Positions 53,046 through 62,526 of a stretch of 64,000 nt of DNA are shown here, one piece after another; position 1 is the first letter of the stretch, and each line of letters begins with the position of its first letter. Source of the DNA: Planctomycetota bacterium (GTDB lineage Bacteria; Planctomycetota; B15-G4); contig JAQWOM010000024.1 in assembly GCA_029245865.1 (NCBI GenBank), positions 1-64,000 on the forward strand, in the 5' to 3' direction. A program made the position numbers and the translations under genes. Below the pieces are notes generated by a model. It did not search any database. It was not told the origin of the DNA and saw only the letters and a program-made list of their open reading frames with translations.

Positions 53046-54139
53046 TGTGCCCCGCCACCCTCGCCGGGATCGGATTCTGTCGGGATCCGTTCAATCCGCG
53101 GCACATGGGCAAGCTGCTCATCTTTTTTGGCAGCCCCCCCGACTTCAGCGATCACCCGAGGCTCACCACCGGGCCCGAGTTCGCGCTCCACCGTGTAATC
53201 TCGAACATTGTGTGAACTCGTGAAGATAATGATCTCTCCGACCAGCCCGAGGGCGAAGATTTGTACGCCCAAAACAATGAGGGCCATGCCCGCGACAAGT
53301 GAAGCACGATTACGCGTCGAATCTGCAGGGCTCCATTCGAGCAAGTAGTCCAAGCTCAACCACATGCAGATGATCACACCCAACAATGCGCAGATCCCGC
53401 CAGCCATTCCGAAAAACCGAAGCGGCTTGCGTGTGAAGCGCGTGATGAACATCAAGGCCACCACATCCAGGACTCGGCGCACGTAGACGCCTAATCCGAA
53501 AAATCCTTGCCGCCCTCTTTCCCGAAGATGCCGAACACGCACTTCCCCCACCTTGAAACCCTGTCGGTGTGCGAGGACAGGAAGGAAGCGCGAAACATTC
53601 CCCTCCACAAGCACTTCGTCGATGACGCAGCGACGCATACCTGTCAGTCCGCAGTTCAGATCATGCAATCGCACGCCAGTGAGCGCGCTCATGGCTCGGT
53701 TGTACAGCCAGGACTGAACGCGATTGGTGATCGGGTCAACGCGCGGAACACGCCAGCCCGCCACCAGGTCGAAACCGCCCTCCAAGGCTTCCAACACGTG
53801 GTGGATGTCGCCTGGATCCAGCTGCATATAAGAGGGGAGGGAAACCACAAGGCGTCCGTAAGCGGTGCGGTAGCCCACGGCAAGCGCTCGCTCTTCACCA
53901 AACGGCTGGTTGAAGTGAGCGAACCTGACCGGAGCTCCCGGTGGAATGAGAGAGCGGATACGCTCAGTGCGCTCCTCACCAAGCCCGTCGAGCACGCAGA
54001 CAAATTCGTAGCGAACCCCGCGCTCCTCGAATTCTGCGCTGTACTGGCGAATGATCTCGCCGAGGTCCGGACAATCATCCACGAGTGCCAGGACGGCGCT
54101 GACGTCGACCTCACTCTCAAGCTGACTCACAGGAAACAT
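53042..54139 (-). CDS. GT2 polyprenyl-phosphate glycosyltransferase (second)
   Basis: The product is 365 residues. The ATG has GAGAGGA directly upstream. The catalytic domain is DPM1/ArnC-like: AVLALVDDCPDLGEIIRQY, ALAVGYRTAYGRLVVSLPSYMQLDPGD and VAGWRVPRVDPITNRVQSW. In most GT2 enzymes a DxD occurs at 'DGDG'; here the place reads MQLDPGD. The C-terminal part has two membrane helices (FFGMAGGICALLGVIICMWL, MALIVLGVQIFALGLVGEI) and a charged tail. It overlaps its upstream GT2 paralogue by 13 nt. Confidence 0.8.
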   Translation of the reverse strand: MFPVSQLESEVDVSAVLALVDDCPDLGEIIRQYSAEFEERGVRYEFVCVLDGLGEERTERIRSLIPPGAPVRFAHFNQPFGEERALAVGYRTAYGRLVVSLPSYMQLDPGDIHHVLEALEGGFDLVAGWRVPRVDPITNRVQSWLYNRAMSALTGVRLHDLNCGLTGMRRCVIDEVLVEGNVSRFLPVLAHRQGFKVGEVRVRHLRERGRQGFFGLGVYVRRVLDVVALMFITRFTRKPLRFFGMAGGICALLGVIICMWLSLDYLLEWSPADSTRNRASLVAGMALIVLGVQIFALGLVGEIIIFTSSHNVRDYTVERELGPGGEPRVIAEVGGAAKKDEQLAHVPRIERIPTESDPGEGGGAH

Positions 54140-55074
54140 TCCTCTCTGGCCATGGGCGCATACGCAGTCTCACGTGCCGAACTGCTTCGCAGCGCAAGTT
54201 CGCACAGCAGCCCCATCATGAGGAAGTAAAACGATAGGCAGTAACAGAGCGTGCCGATCGCGGGCAAGATGACTGTGGAAGAGTCAACCAGTTCCAGAGT
54301 CCCGGTGTCGACGAATGCCACGAAGCTCAATCCCAGCGCGATCATGAAGGTGAAGATGCCAAGCAGCCCAAAATAGTGCATCGGGTGACCGCTAAATCTT
54401 ACGAGCAACCGCAGCACAACCATGTCCGTGAGAAGTTTCCAGGTGCGGCCGATCCCGTACTTGGAGACGCCGTCTCGCCTGGGGTGGTGCCGGACCACTT
54501 GCTCTCCGACTCGTGCGCCTACTGCAGCGGCTAGCCCCGGAATGAATCGGTGCATGTCGGAATAAAGGTGCAACTTGCGGATGATCCCGGCGCGATAGAC
54601 TTTGAGAGTGCAACCAAAGTCGTGCAATCTCACGCCTGTGATCTCAGCCAGCAGCCAGTTGGCGATGACAGAGGGAATCACGCGGCTCATCACATTGTCC
54701 TGTCGGTTCTTTCGCCAACCGCTCACGATGTCGTATCCCTCATCCAACTGAGCCAAGAGATCGGGGATGTCCATCGGGTCGTTTTGGCCGTCTCCGTCCA
54801 TCGTGACCAACACATCACCTCGAGCCGCGTGAAAACCGGCCGCCATGGCTGATGTTTGCCCGAAGTTCCGCTGAAGACGTAATACGTGCAGATAACGGCT
54901 CTTGAGGCGGTGTTTCTCCAGTTCCTCAAATGTACCGTCGCGGCTTCCATCATCGACGACGATGATCTCAGACTCCCGCGGGATGCTGTCCAGGGCCTTT
55001 TCAACGTCATCAAGAAGCGGACCGATAGAGCCCACTTCATTATAAACGGGGATGATGACAGACAGCGTGACCAC
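54127..55074 (-). CDS. GT2 polyprenyl-phosphate glycosyltransferase (first)
   Basis: The product is 315 residues from a GTG start. It has the standard start VTLSVIIPVYNEVGSIGPLL, then IIVVDDGSRDGTFEEL, VLVTMDGDGQNDPMDIP (DxD site), GWRKNRQDNVMSRVIPSVIANWL and GVSKYGIGRTWKLL. Two membrane helices near the end (FGLLGIFTFMIALGLSF, LCYCLSFYFLMMGLL) match ArnC/GtrB-type enzymes that make lipid-phosphate sugars. It is the first gene of the GT2-GT2-GT39-FemAB unit and is divergent from the sensor-kinase-like gene across 67 nt. Confidence 0.88.
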   Translation of the reverse strand: MVTLSVIIPVYNEVGSIGPLLDDVEKALDSIPRESEIIVVDDGSRDGTFEELEKHRLKSRYLHVLRLQRNFGQTSAMAAGFHAARGDVLVTMDGDGQNDPMDIPDLLAQLDEGYDIVSGWRKNRQDNVMSRVIPSVIANWLLAEITGVRLHDFGCTLKVYRAGIIRKLHLYSDMHRFIPGLAAAVGARVGEQVVRHHPRRDGVSKYGIGRTWKLLTDMVVLRLLVRFSGHPMHYFGLLGIFTFMIALGLSFVAFVDTGTLELVDSSTVILPAIGTLCYCLSFYFLMMGLLCELALRSSSARETAYAPMAREECFL

Positions 55075-55141
55075 CAGGCGCTCGATGCATGCTCTACTTA
55101 GGACCGTTTCAGACCGGCATCGTACCCCGACCGTCCCTCAC

Positions 55142-56173
55142 ATGAATGCCATGTCGGTGGTCCTCTTTGCCTCAACCCGGCATCCCGACCTTCAGGCGCT
55201 CGTGAGCGCCCTCGAGGCCGGCGTAGGGCCTACACATGTAGCGCTCTCGGCCAAAGAGGCCTTCCAGGCGTGGGAAGCGGCCCCTCGCTCCCTGCTCTTG
55301 CTGGACCTTCGCGGAGGAGATGAGGAGGGGCTACAGGCAGCCCAAAGCCTTCGAAAGGCCTGCTCTCGTGCCCGATCGCTGTGCTTGCTGCCTACAGGGC
55401 TCGGGCCGGCTCCTGAGGCCGATGGGGTCCTGAGGCCCCCTATTTTCCTCGATGAGGTCGTTCGATGGTGCTCCAGGGCGTCCCTGGGCCCCCTGGGCGA
55501 AGAAATTCTTGCGGATATGGCGGCTGGCCTGAGCCATGAAATAGGGAACCCCTTGACCTCACTTTTGCTCCAGATCGAGCTGCTGAAGGCCGATCCGAGC
55601 CTGAAGAAAGTTGCTGAGCACCTGACCCCCCTCGAGGAATCCGCTCGACGCATCCAGACCGTTGTCGAAGACGTGACCCGGGCAGCACTCCGTCAACCCG
55701 TCCGGGTCAACGACATCCGCCTGGAGCAATTTCTGAAACAGACGTCTCAATGCCTCGGAGAACGTTCGCCAGAGCTAATGGATAAACTAGAGATCACGTG
55801 CGAAGACACCGCGATTCACGTCGATGGCGGGCTGCTGTCCGGCGCGCTGGCAGACGTGTGGGAATATCTCTTTCGAGCAGGCGAGGGCCACGAGACGCTG
55901 AGCGTGAAAGGTGCTGCTGTCGCCTCCGGCCCCGTGAGAATTCGCCATCGAGCTCACACTCCCCGACTGCCCACCGACGCCGCCGCCCGGCTCTTCACAC
56001 CGCTCTGGGCTCGCCAGGCTCTTGGACTCCCCGAGGGACTCAGCCTGACCACAGCGCGCAACGCATTCCGGCGACATGGCGGCGACATGCGAGCTCGATC
56101 CGACGGGGAGCAGCTCATCGTGGAAGCCATTCTTCCGGCAACAACTCAAACATCATTGAGCTTCAAAAAATGA
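55142..56173 (+). CDS. Degenerate hybrid sensor histidine kinase
   Basis: The product is 343 residues from the ATG at 55142; 55151 is also possible. The N-terminal ~105 residues look like a receiver domain with LLLLDLRGGDEEG, but the acidic pair normally near the N terminus is missing. A HisKA domain follows with an intact H-box AGLSHEIGNPLTSLLLQIEL. The C-terminal ATPase domain is degenerate: no N-box is seen, and the G2 region reads GLPEGLSLTTA instead of GTGLGLA. It may still take part in signalling as a phosphate acceptor or dimer partner. It is followed after 31 nt by the giant TPR gene and lies within the exopolysaccharide-type region. Confidence 0.78.
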   Translation: MNAMSVVLFASTRHPDLQALVSALEAGVGPTHVALSAKEAFQAWEAAPRSLLLLDLRGGDEEGLQAAQSLRKACSRARSLCLLPTGLGPAPEADGVLRPPIFLDEVVRWCSRASLGPLGEEILADMAAGLSHEIGNPLTSLLLQIELLKADPSLKKVAEHLTPLEESARRIQTVVEDVTRAALRQPVRVNDIRLEQFLKQTSQCLGERSPELMDKLEITCEDTAIHVDGGLLSGALADVWEYLFRAGEGHETLSVKGAAVASGPVRIRHRAHTPRLPTDAAARLFTPLWARQALGLPEGLSLTTARNAFRRHGGDMRARSDGEQLIVEAILPATTQTSLSFKK

Positions 56174-56204
56174 TGATTCTACGCCCCCTCCTGGAGGTTG
56201 CGGA

Positions 56205-59200
56205 ATGGTGAGCCGCCGCCGTCGACGCATTCGCCACACACTCCTCCCTTCCCTGGCGGTCACCTTCGTCGTGTTGGTGGGTCTCTTTGTGTACCGAGCT
56301 GTTCGCATCGAGCCAGCAGACATCATCTCCACGGCTATCGAGGTCCGAAAAGGCGATCCACAAAATGGCATCGAGCGGAACCCGACCGCTGCCATCAACA
56401 TGCTCGAACGCGTCCTCGACAGCGACCCCGAAAACTACGACGCGACGCTCGAGGCAGCGCTGGCCTGGGGCGCACTGCGGGACTACGACACCGCAACCCG
56501 TCTCCTTGAACAGGCCGCTGTCCTTGCGAGCGCCGCAGGAGACCTCGCTGCGCAAGTCAGGCCACTCAAGATTGGAGTGAACTACTTCATTAGCGATGGC
56601 CAGTTCGACATGGCCATCCAGTGGGCCCAGGACATCGTCGCCCTTCAACCCAACAACAAGATGCATGCTTTGAACCTTGGGTTGGCACACTACAACAGTT
56701 CGCTTGCAACCCAGAACATCGTGCTCGAAAGGCACATTCCCAAAGGTCTGGCTGCTGAAGACGAGGGAATCGCTTCTGCGCAAGCCATCGAAGTATATGT
56801 CACGGACCTGTGGGGCAGTCCCGATGTTGACGATCTACTCGACACACTGGGTGCCACCGCCGACAAAAATTTCCGTGCAGAGACCAAGTCACTCCTTCTG
56901 AGCACGAGACAGCGCTTCCTCAGCGCCGCGCAAGCATTTGCGACTTACCCCGACTCGGCAAAGTTTGACCCCGTTGTCGCCAAGGGCTATGTCGAGTTGC
57001 TGCGACGCTCGGGGCGCATCTACGACGCACACATCGAAGCGGCCATTTCGCTACGTCAACCGAATCTCAACTTGGCTCTCCGGCGCTCCATGCTCGAGAC
57101 GCAAGCGCAGTGCTTGGTCGCCTTGGAAGAGTTTGATGGCGCGGCAAGCCTCTACGAGCAAATCGTCGAAGAGTCGCGAGCAATGGGCATTCCGGTTGCC
57201 GCCTCCTACATGCACGCGCTCATTGAGGCCCAGGTCTGGGCAGAGCAATGGGACTGGATTCTCGAGAACTACCCAGACCTAGCACGGCTCCTGAACAACG
57301 ACATCTTCTTGCAGTATGCCCACGCGCGAGCCCTACTGGCCACGGGCCAAGTTGAAGACGCAGTAGTACAGATCGGCCAGCCCTTCTCGATGATCAGCCT
57401 GGGCACTCGGATGCCCATGAGCATCCTCGGCTCGCCCGACCGAAGGCGGAGCATTCTGCTACTCGCTTATGAGCTCTACAACACGGCAGGAAGCACGACA
57501 GCCCTCACAGCGCTCGACAGCCTGATCGATCACTTTCCGAGTGACTCAGAAGGGCTCAACGCTCGCATCAGCGTGCAACAGAATCGCGATCGCGATGAGC
57601 TCGCCATGGGCGACGCTTTCGATCTGCTTACAAGCAATCGCCGCGACCCCGACGACTTCCAGCAGTGGCTAGAGATCGCGAACGAGCTGTCTCTTCAACG
57701 CTACAGCCTGACTCTTGAAGAGCGGGCCATCGCATTGATCGAGTTCGATCTGCGCGGGGCCGAAGACGCGGACCCTGAGGAATCAGAGCCCTCGGAAAGC
57801 GGGGCTCCCGAGTTCGCCACGAAACGACCGACCAACCCCAAGGCGAACTACCTGCCCAAAGACCCAGCTCTGGCCTGGACCGTCATTCGCGAACGCATTC
57901 CCTACGACCAGCTAGAACGCGCACGCAATGACCTTCGGCAACTGTCACAGATGTATCCACAGGTGCAGGAGTTCCGCTTCCAACTGGGCAAACTTCTCCT
58001 ACGCCAAGGACTCTTCGAGTCTGCTATTGCAGAGTTCCACCAGATTCTTTTGCAAATCCCGACAGACACGGAAACGCTGGACCTCACCACGCGCCTTGAG
58101 TTCGCATTGGGCAATTCCAAAGCAGCCGCGGACTTGCTCAACAAAATGATCCTGGCAGAGCCCTTGGGTGTCGGCGCAGAGCGCTACGGACAGCACTTGC
58201 TGAGGAGTGGGCGCCCTGCCGACGCGAACGAACTCTTTAAGCGCCTGTTCCGCTGGAAAAGCTTTGAGCCTGGTCGCAATCTTTACATCATGTCAGCCCA
58301 TGCGTTCCTGGCACTGGGAGACATTGAGCGCGCAACCACTCTGCTGATCGCACTCAGCAAGCAATACCCTTACAACGAAGATGTCGCGCTGCTCGGGCTT
58401 GAGGTCGGTCTTCAATCCGAAGACATCGGCTTGTTTAGCAGCGCCATCACACACATTCGGCCGCTCGTCAGTGGGCTCCTACCCGACCAGGTCAGCCACC
58501 TATCGAGCACCCTCCTGAAATCTAAATACAACCAGGAACTGCTCGATACATTCCCCGAAAACATCCGCGGCCTTCCTGCGCTGAAATCAGCTCTCCGCCC
58601 TCTTGCGGAAGCAGCCAAGGCAACAGGCGATGTGGATTCAGCTGATCAACTGCTGGAGCAGTTGAATGACGCCGAGTCGCTGCGCGATCGCTTTCTTTTG
58701 CTGGCTCTCGACAATCGGATTCAAGAAGCCAGTCGCCGAATGAGGCTGTCGCACGCCACACAAGAACAACAACAAGATCGTCAGCTGTGCCTCCTCGCAG
58801 CAGCCTCCATGACAGATTTTCAAACGCTGTACGACATGACGCCCGTTTCGACGCTGCGATCCATGGGGCTTGACCAAGAACTCAACCCGGAAAGTCTCGA
58901 ATTGCTTGATGCGGTGCTCCGCATCGCACCGAGCGCCGACAATCTCGATGAGGTCGTTCCACCCGAAGTGATCACGGATCCCTTCGCCACCTACCCCAGC
59001 GCGGGAGCCGATGTTGCAGCCCTTCTGGAGCATCTAAAAAAAGATCCTGAGCGGACAGCCGACACGATGAGGTCGATCACACTGCTGCTGCTCGCCAACG
59101 AGCGATCTTTCTGGTCACGAGAATCTCGTCTCTTGGGACAGCAGATTCACGAGCACATTCCAGAACTCGTGACCGTCTCTCGCCATCTTGCACGACAATC

Positions 59201-60485
59201 TCTTCGCGCGGGACGACCTAACGACGCACTTGAAATTTTGAAAACGCTCCTCGACCCGGCGAATCCTGATCCGCAGGCGCTCCTACTGTTCATGGAGGCA
59301 GCAGAAGCCATCGGGCACGACGAGTGGGGTCTCTCGCTTGCCTTCAACGCCAAGCAGAATGACACCGTACGCTTGATCCTCGCCGAAGCGCTTCTTGAGA
59401 GAGAGTTCCTCGAAGAAGCTCTCCCTCATTTCCGCACGTACCTGAAGGGACAACCCGAGGATCCACGTGCGATCTCCGGAATCATTCAGGGCATGGCCGC
59501 ACTCGACAAAACGACAGGCACGGTCGAATGGATAAGCAAAGCGCTCGAGAGCCATCCACACGACGAATCACTTGCTCATGATTCCATTGACTCGCTCTCG
59601 CTGCTCTCCAAGCTCAATGAAGAGGCCATCCAACAGCTACAGAGACTCGGCGCAGAGAATCCAGACAACGTCCATGCCTACGAGCCCCTAGCTCTTTACT
59701 ACGTCGAAAACGAACTCGCTGACCACCTCATCTTTCTGCTTGATGTGTTCTCCGAACAATTGCAGGAAAGCCAGGCTCCGCTCTGGTCAGAACAAGCGAA
59801 AAGTGAAGCCTCTGCAGCACGCGCCTTGGCACGCATCGCCCGTGAATCGGGCCTCAATGACAAAGCGCGGGACCTCAACAGTCTTGCCCTGCGGTTGGAA
59901 CCGGGCTCTATCGAACTTTTCAGAGACCTCGCCGCTCTTGAGCTAGCCGAAGGCAACCTCAGGACCGCCCGGCGATACCTGGAGGCCGTGAGCATCATCC
60001 AACCCAATGACAGAGAAAGCCCTCTGGCGCTCGCACGCCTGCTCTTTGAACAGGTTGGTCAGCCACATGTTGCAGCCGATGTCATTCGACAATCCTACGG
60101 CCTTCAACTGATGCCACCAGCAGCCGTCGAGATCCTCGCGGCTGAGTTGTACCTGCGCAACAAACCCGAAGAAGCCCTGAAGATCTTCCATAAGATCCGG
60201 CATCACCCACAGGTGACCTCTGACACACTGCTGACCGTCGGTCGCATTGCCTTTGCCTCCGGACTCGACGAAGAGGCCAGAGCCATTTTTAATCAGTTCC
60301 TTCAGACAGCAGACAGCCAAGATTCAGCCCGCGAAAGGGTCAAGAGCCTCCTCGCTCTTTCTCACGTCGAAGCCGACGGAGAAGAAGAGCCTGAAGACTC
60401 GGAGCCTCCTGAGCGTGAGGCAGCGGCCTCGTCACGGGCTCCCGGCGCCAAGGCACCCACGGGCACCCGAACCTCCGGTCAATAG
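56205..60485 (+). CDS. Giant membrane-anchored TPR protein (1426 residues)
   Basis: The ATG follows a good GGAGG ribosome site. An Arg-rich start and one membrane helix (LPSLAVTFVVLVGLFVYRAV) anchor the chain. Nearly all the rest is TPR-like helix pairs (NMLERVLDSDPENYDATLEAA, FRFQLGKLLLRQGLFESAIAEF, ARQSLRAGRPNDALEILKTLL, RDLAALELAEGNLRTARRYLE). An acidic spacer lies near residue 525, and a disordered Glu/Ser/Pro-rich tail ends the protein. Large TPR proteins called PrsT occur in XrtA/PEP-CTERM exopolysaccharide loci, and this one could be a distant equivalent. The nearby kinase-like gene fits that too, but the link is inference. Confidence 0.82.
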   Translation: MVSRRRRRIRHTLLPSLAVTFVVLVGLFVYRAVRIEPADIISTAIEVRKGDPQNGIERNPTAAINMLERVLDSDPENYDATLEAALAWGALRDYDTATRLLEQAAVLASAAGDLAAQVRPLKIGVNYFISDGQFDMAIQWAQDIVALQPNNKMHALNLGLAHYNSSLATQNIVLERHIPKGLAAEDEGIASAQAIEVYVTDLWGSPDVDDLLDTLGATADKNFRAETKSLLLSTRQRFLSAAQAFATYPDSAKFDPVVAKGYVELLRRSGRIYDAHIEAAISLRQPNLNLALRRSMLETQAQCLVALEEFDGAASLYEQIVEESRAMGIPVAASYMHALIEAQVWAEQWDWILENYPDLARLLNNDIFLQYAHARALLATGQVEDAVVQIGQPFSMISLGTRMPMSILGSPDRRRSILLLAYELYNTAGSTTALTALDSLIDHFPSDSEGLNARISVQQNRDRDELAMGDAFDLLTSNRRDPDDFQQWLEIANELSLQRYSLTLEERAIALIEFDLRGAEDADPEESEPSESGAPEFATKRPTNPKANYLPKDPALAWTVIRERIPYDQLERARNDLRQLSQMYPQVQEFRFQLGKLLLRQGLFESAIAEFHQILLQIPTDTETLDLTTRLEFALGNSKAAADLLNKMILAEPLGVGAERYGQHLLRSGRPADANELFKRLFRWKSFEPGRNLYIMSAHAFLALGDIERATTLLIALSKQYPYNEDVALLGLEVGLQSEDIGLFSSAITHIRPLVSGLLPDQVSHLSSTLLKSKYNQELLDTFPENIRGLPALKSALRPLAEAAKATGDVDSADQLLEQLNDAESLRDRFLLLALDNRIQEASRRMRLSHATQEQQQDRQLCLLAAASMTDFQTLYDMTPVSTLRSMGLDQELNPESLELLDAVLRIAPSADNLDEVVPPEVITDPFATYPSAGADVAALLEHLKKDPERTADTMRSITLLLLANERSFWSRESRLLGQQIHEHIPELVTVSRHLARQSLRAGRPNDALEILKTLLDPANPDPQALLLFMEAAEAIGHDEWGLSLAFNAKQNDTVRLILAEALLEREFLEEALPHFRTYLKGQPEDPRAISGIIQGMAALDKTTGTVEWISKALESHPHDESLAHDSIDSLSLLSKLNEEAIQQLQRLGAENPDNVHAYEPLALYYVENELADHLIFLLDVFSEQLQESQAPLWSEQAKSEASAARALARIARESGLNDKARDLNSLALRLEPGSIELFRDLAALELAEGNLRTARRYLEAVSIIQPNDRESPLALARLLFEQVGQPHVAADVIRQSYGLQLMPPAAVEILAAELYLRNKPEEALKIFHKIRHHPQVTSDTLLTVGRIAFASGLDEEARAIFNQFLQTADSQDSARERVKSLLALSHVEADGEEEPEDSEPPEREAAASSRAPGAKAPTGTRTSGQ

Positions 60486-60514
60486 CTCCGACTCGAGCCG
60501 GCGGCCCCCCTGCG

Positions 60515-61390
60515 TTAACCCAGCGTGTCGGGATCTAGACGGCGATCGCTCGACACCGGAATCTCGCCAATCGGGCCAAATTCATAACGGTCGAGTAGGC
60601 GCTCTAACTTGGCCGCAACCCGTTCGATGCCAAAGTAGTGCCTGATGGTTCGCAAGCCACCCAGCTTGTAGCGAGGCTGGCCGGCGTCAAGTTCCCACGG
60701 GTGCAAGTAAATCACCCCTGCCTCACCATCTGACTCCGAACGCGCCAAAGCACCGTCGACAAGGGCGAGCGGGAGCAAGCGCAAATACCCCCCTCCGGCT
60801 GCGGGCCAACGGCGCCCCAAAGCCGGACGCGTGAGCAATGGATATTCACGGAGCGGTGGCGACCCTCTCATGTCGAGATGAACGGCATGCCACGGAAAGC
60901 CTGGATCGCCGTACCGATCGTGTCGCACCGGAAACACACTGCTGTCCCAACTGTGTCCCGCGTGGGCCAGCATGGGCAAGCCCCAGCGCGTTCCTCGTCC
61001 GATAGAAAACGTGGAAGCACGAAACCCCTCAACCGCCTGACCGGAAACATCCTGAAGGAGGCCGCGGGCCCGGCGGACGTCTTGATCAAATCCATCGCGA
61101 CCTAGATCACCAACCATCTTGTGGCTGTAACCGTGAGAAGCCAACTCATGGCCAGCTTCGACAATGCGCCTCACCACGCCAGGTGTTCGTTCAGCCACGA
61201 GGCCAAGTACGAAGAATGTGGCGCGGAGGCCGCGCGCATTCAGAGCCTCCAGAATGCCATCCGTCACAGATTCAACTCTTGTGCTCTGTTTCGCCCATGA
61301 CTCGGGAGGCGTCACCTCCCACATGTTCAGCGCATGAAAAGCTTCTTCAATATCGAAAGACAGCCCGTGGCGAATGCGATCAACCGTCAT
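60515..61390 (-). CDS. Polysaccharide deacetylase, XrtA-associated (DUF3473 type)
   Basis: The product is 291 residues. The ATG at 61390 overlaps the stop of the upstream glycosyltransferase (ATGA). The NodB fold is clear: HGLSFDIEEAFHALNMW (catalytic Asp motif), LRATFFVLGLVAERTP, ELASHGYSHKMVGDL (metal-binding HGYSH) and a FRASTFSIGRGTRWGLPML block. The end (VIYLHPWELDAGQPRYK) with the PxxxR-type run GLRTIRHYFGIERV matches the DUF3473 extension seen in PEP-CTERM/XrtA loci. It removes acetyl groups from a glycan, probably the exported polysaccharide. Confidence 0.88.
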   Translation of the reverse strand: MTVDRIRHGLSFDIEEAFHALNMWEVTPPESWAKQSTRVESVTDGILEALNARGLRATFFVLGLVAERTPGVVRRIVEAGHELASHGYSHKMVGDLGRDGFDQDVRRARGLLQDVSGQAVEGFRASTFSIGRGTRWGLPMLAHAGHSWDSSVFPVRHDRYGDPGFPWHAVHLDMRGSPPLREYPLLTRPALGRRWPAAGGGYLRLLPLALVDGALARSESDGEAGVIYLHPWELDAGQPRYKLGGLRTIRHYFGIERVAAKLERLLDRYEFGPIGEIPVSSDRRLDPDTLG

Positions 61391-62526
61391 GACGACGACC
61401 CTTCGACGCATTCCAAGGCAATGTTTTCAACGCGCTCAGCATTTGCATCCCACGTGTAACGCTGGCCCTCAAGTCTTTGACGCGCTTGCTGCCCCATCTC
61501 GACTCGCATGGTTCGCTCCTTGGCCAGCTGTGCAACAGCCGCACACATCTCCTCAGGAACACCCGGCTCAAAGAGCAGTGCATCCGAACCGTGAGTTAAG
61601 ACCTCTCGCAGGTTTGCCTGATTCGGCGCCACAATCGCCTTGCCGGCCGCCATGTATTCAAAGAGCTTGAGTGGGGAAGCCCAGGCTGTCGCCGCGGGCT
61701 GAACGCAAATATCCATTGAGCGAACGAGAGAGGGAATCGCTGTCCGTGGCACGGCGCCTGTGATCCGCACTCGATCCGAAACGCCCCTTTCTTTTGCGCG
61801 ACTCTCGATAGAAGTCTCAGAGGGCCCTGTGCCGACCAACAGGAGTCGACTGGAAGGCGGAAGGAGGCCGTCTGCAAGCCCGTCAACAAGGGCCTCGATG
61901 CCATGCCACGGGCGAAAAAACCCCGTGAAACCCACCACGACTTCATCGCCCTCGTGTTGATCTTCCATGGGGTACAGCGAGAGATCTGCTCCATTAGGAA
62001 TCACCCGGATTCGATCCGCCGGCACTCCCGTAGAAATGAGCATGTCAGCCAGGACTTGTGTCACGACCAGCAAGCGATCGGCCTGGCGAAAAACGCTGCG
62101 CTCAGAGGCCTCGGCCCACTTCTGGAGAACCAGTGTTTCATGAACGCTGCGCTCGGTAGCCAGTGGTGAGTTCACCTCAAGCAGCAAAGGAATGCCCAGG
62201 CCGCGTGCAGCACGCACTCCAGCAGTGTTGGACAAGGCATGGCGTTCATAAAGGACATCTGCTTTGCATGCGCGCCCCACTTCAACAAGCCGGCGGGCCA
62301 TCAAAGGTCCGTAAGCGTGCTCAGCGAGTTCATAGGTGACCCGAGGTAAGCGCGCCAACAGCTTACCGACGGCTCCTCCTTCCGAACCCATCTCGCCATC
62401 GTCGCCTTTCGAAAGGGCCCACTCCACCACCGCATGATCCCGACGCCTCAGCGCCGCGATCAACTCCCGGATGTGTACAGCCTGCCCATCTCGTGACTTC
62501 GTACGATGGTGATACAAAATGTTCAT
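61387..62526 (-). CDS. Glycosyltransferase family 4, exosortase-system type (A)
   Basis: The product is 379 residues of GT-B fold. The start MNILYHHRTKSRDGQAVHIREL is typical of the GT4 group in PEP-CTERM/XrtA loci. RIRVIPNGADLSLYP and VVVGFTGFFRPWHGIEALVDGL form the donor domain, then LKLFEYMAAGKAIVAPNQAN carries the E-x7-E-like site. It adds a sugar to a lipid-linked or growing glycan at the cytoplasmic side of the membrane. It overlaps both neighbours by 4 nt. The sugar identity is unknown. Confidence 0.86.
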   Translation of the reverse strand: MNILYHHRTKSRDGQAVHIRELIAALRRRDHAVVEWALSKGDDGEMGSEGGAVGKLLARLPRVTYELAEHAYGPLMARRLVEVGRACKADVLYERHALSNTAGVRAARGLGIPLLLEVNSPLATERSVHETLVLQKWAEASERSVFRQADRLLVVTQVLADMLISTGVPADRIRVIPNGADLSLYPMEDQHEGDEVVVGFTGFFRPWHGIEALVDGLADGLLPPSSRLLLVGTGPSETSIESRAKERGVSDRVRITGAVPRTAIPSLVRSMDICVQPAATAWASPLKLFEYMAAGKAIVAPNQANLREVLTHGSDALLFEPGVPEEMCAAVAQLAKERTMRVEMGQQARQRLEGQRYTWDANAERVENIALECVEGSSS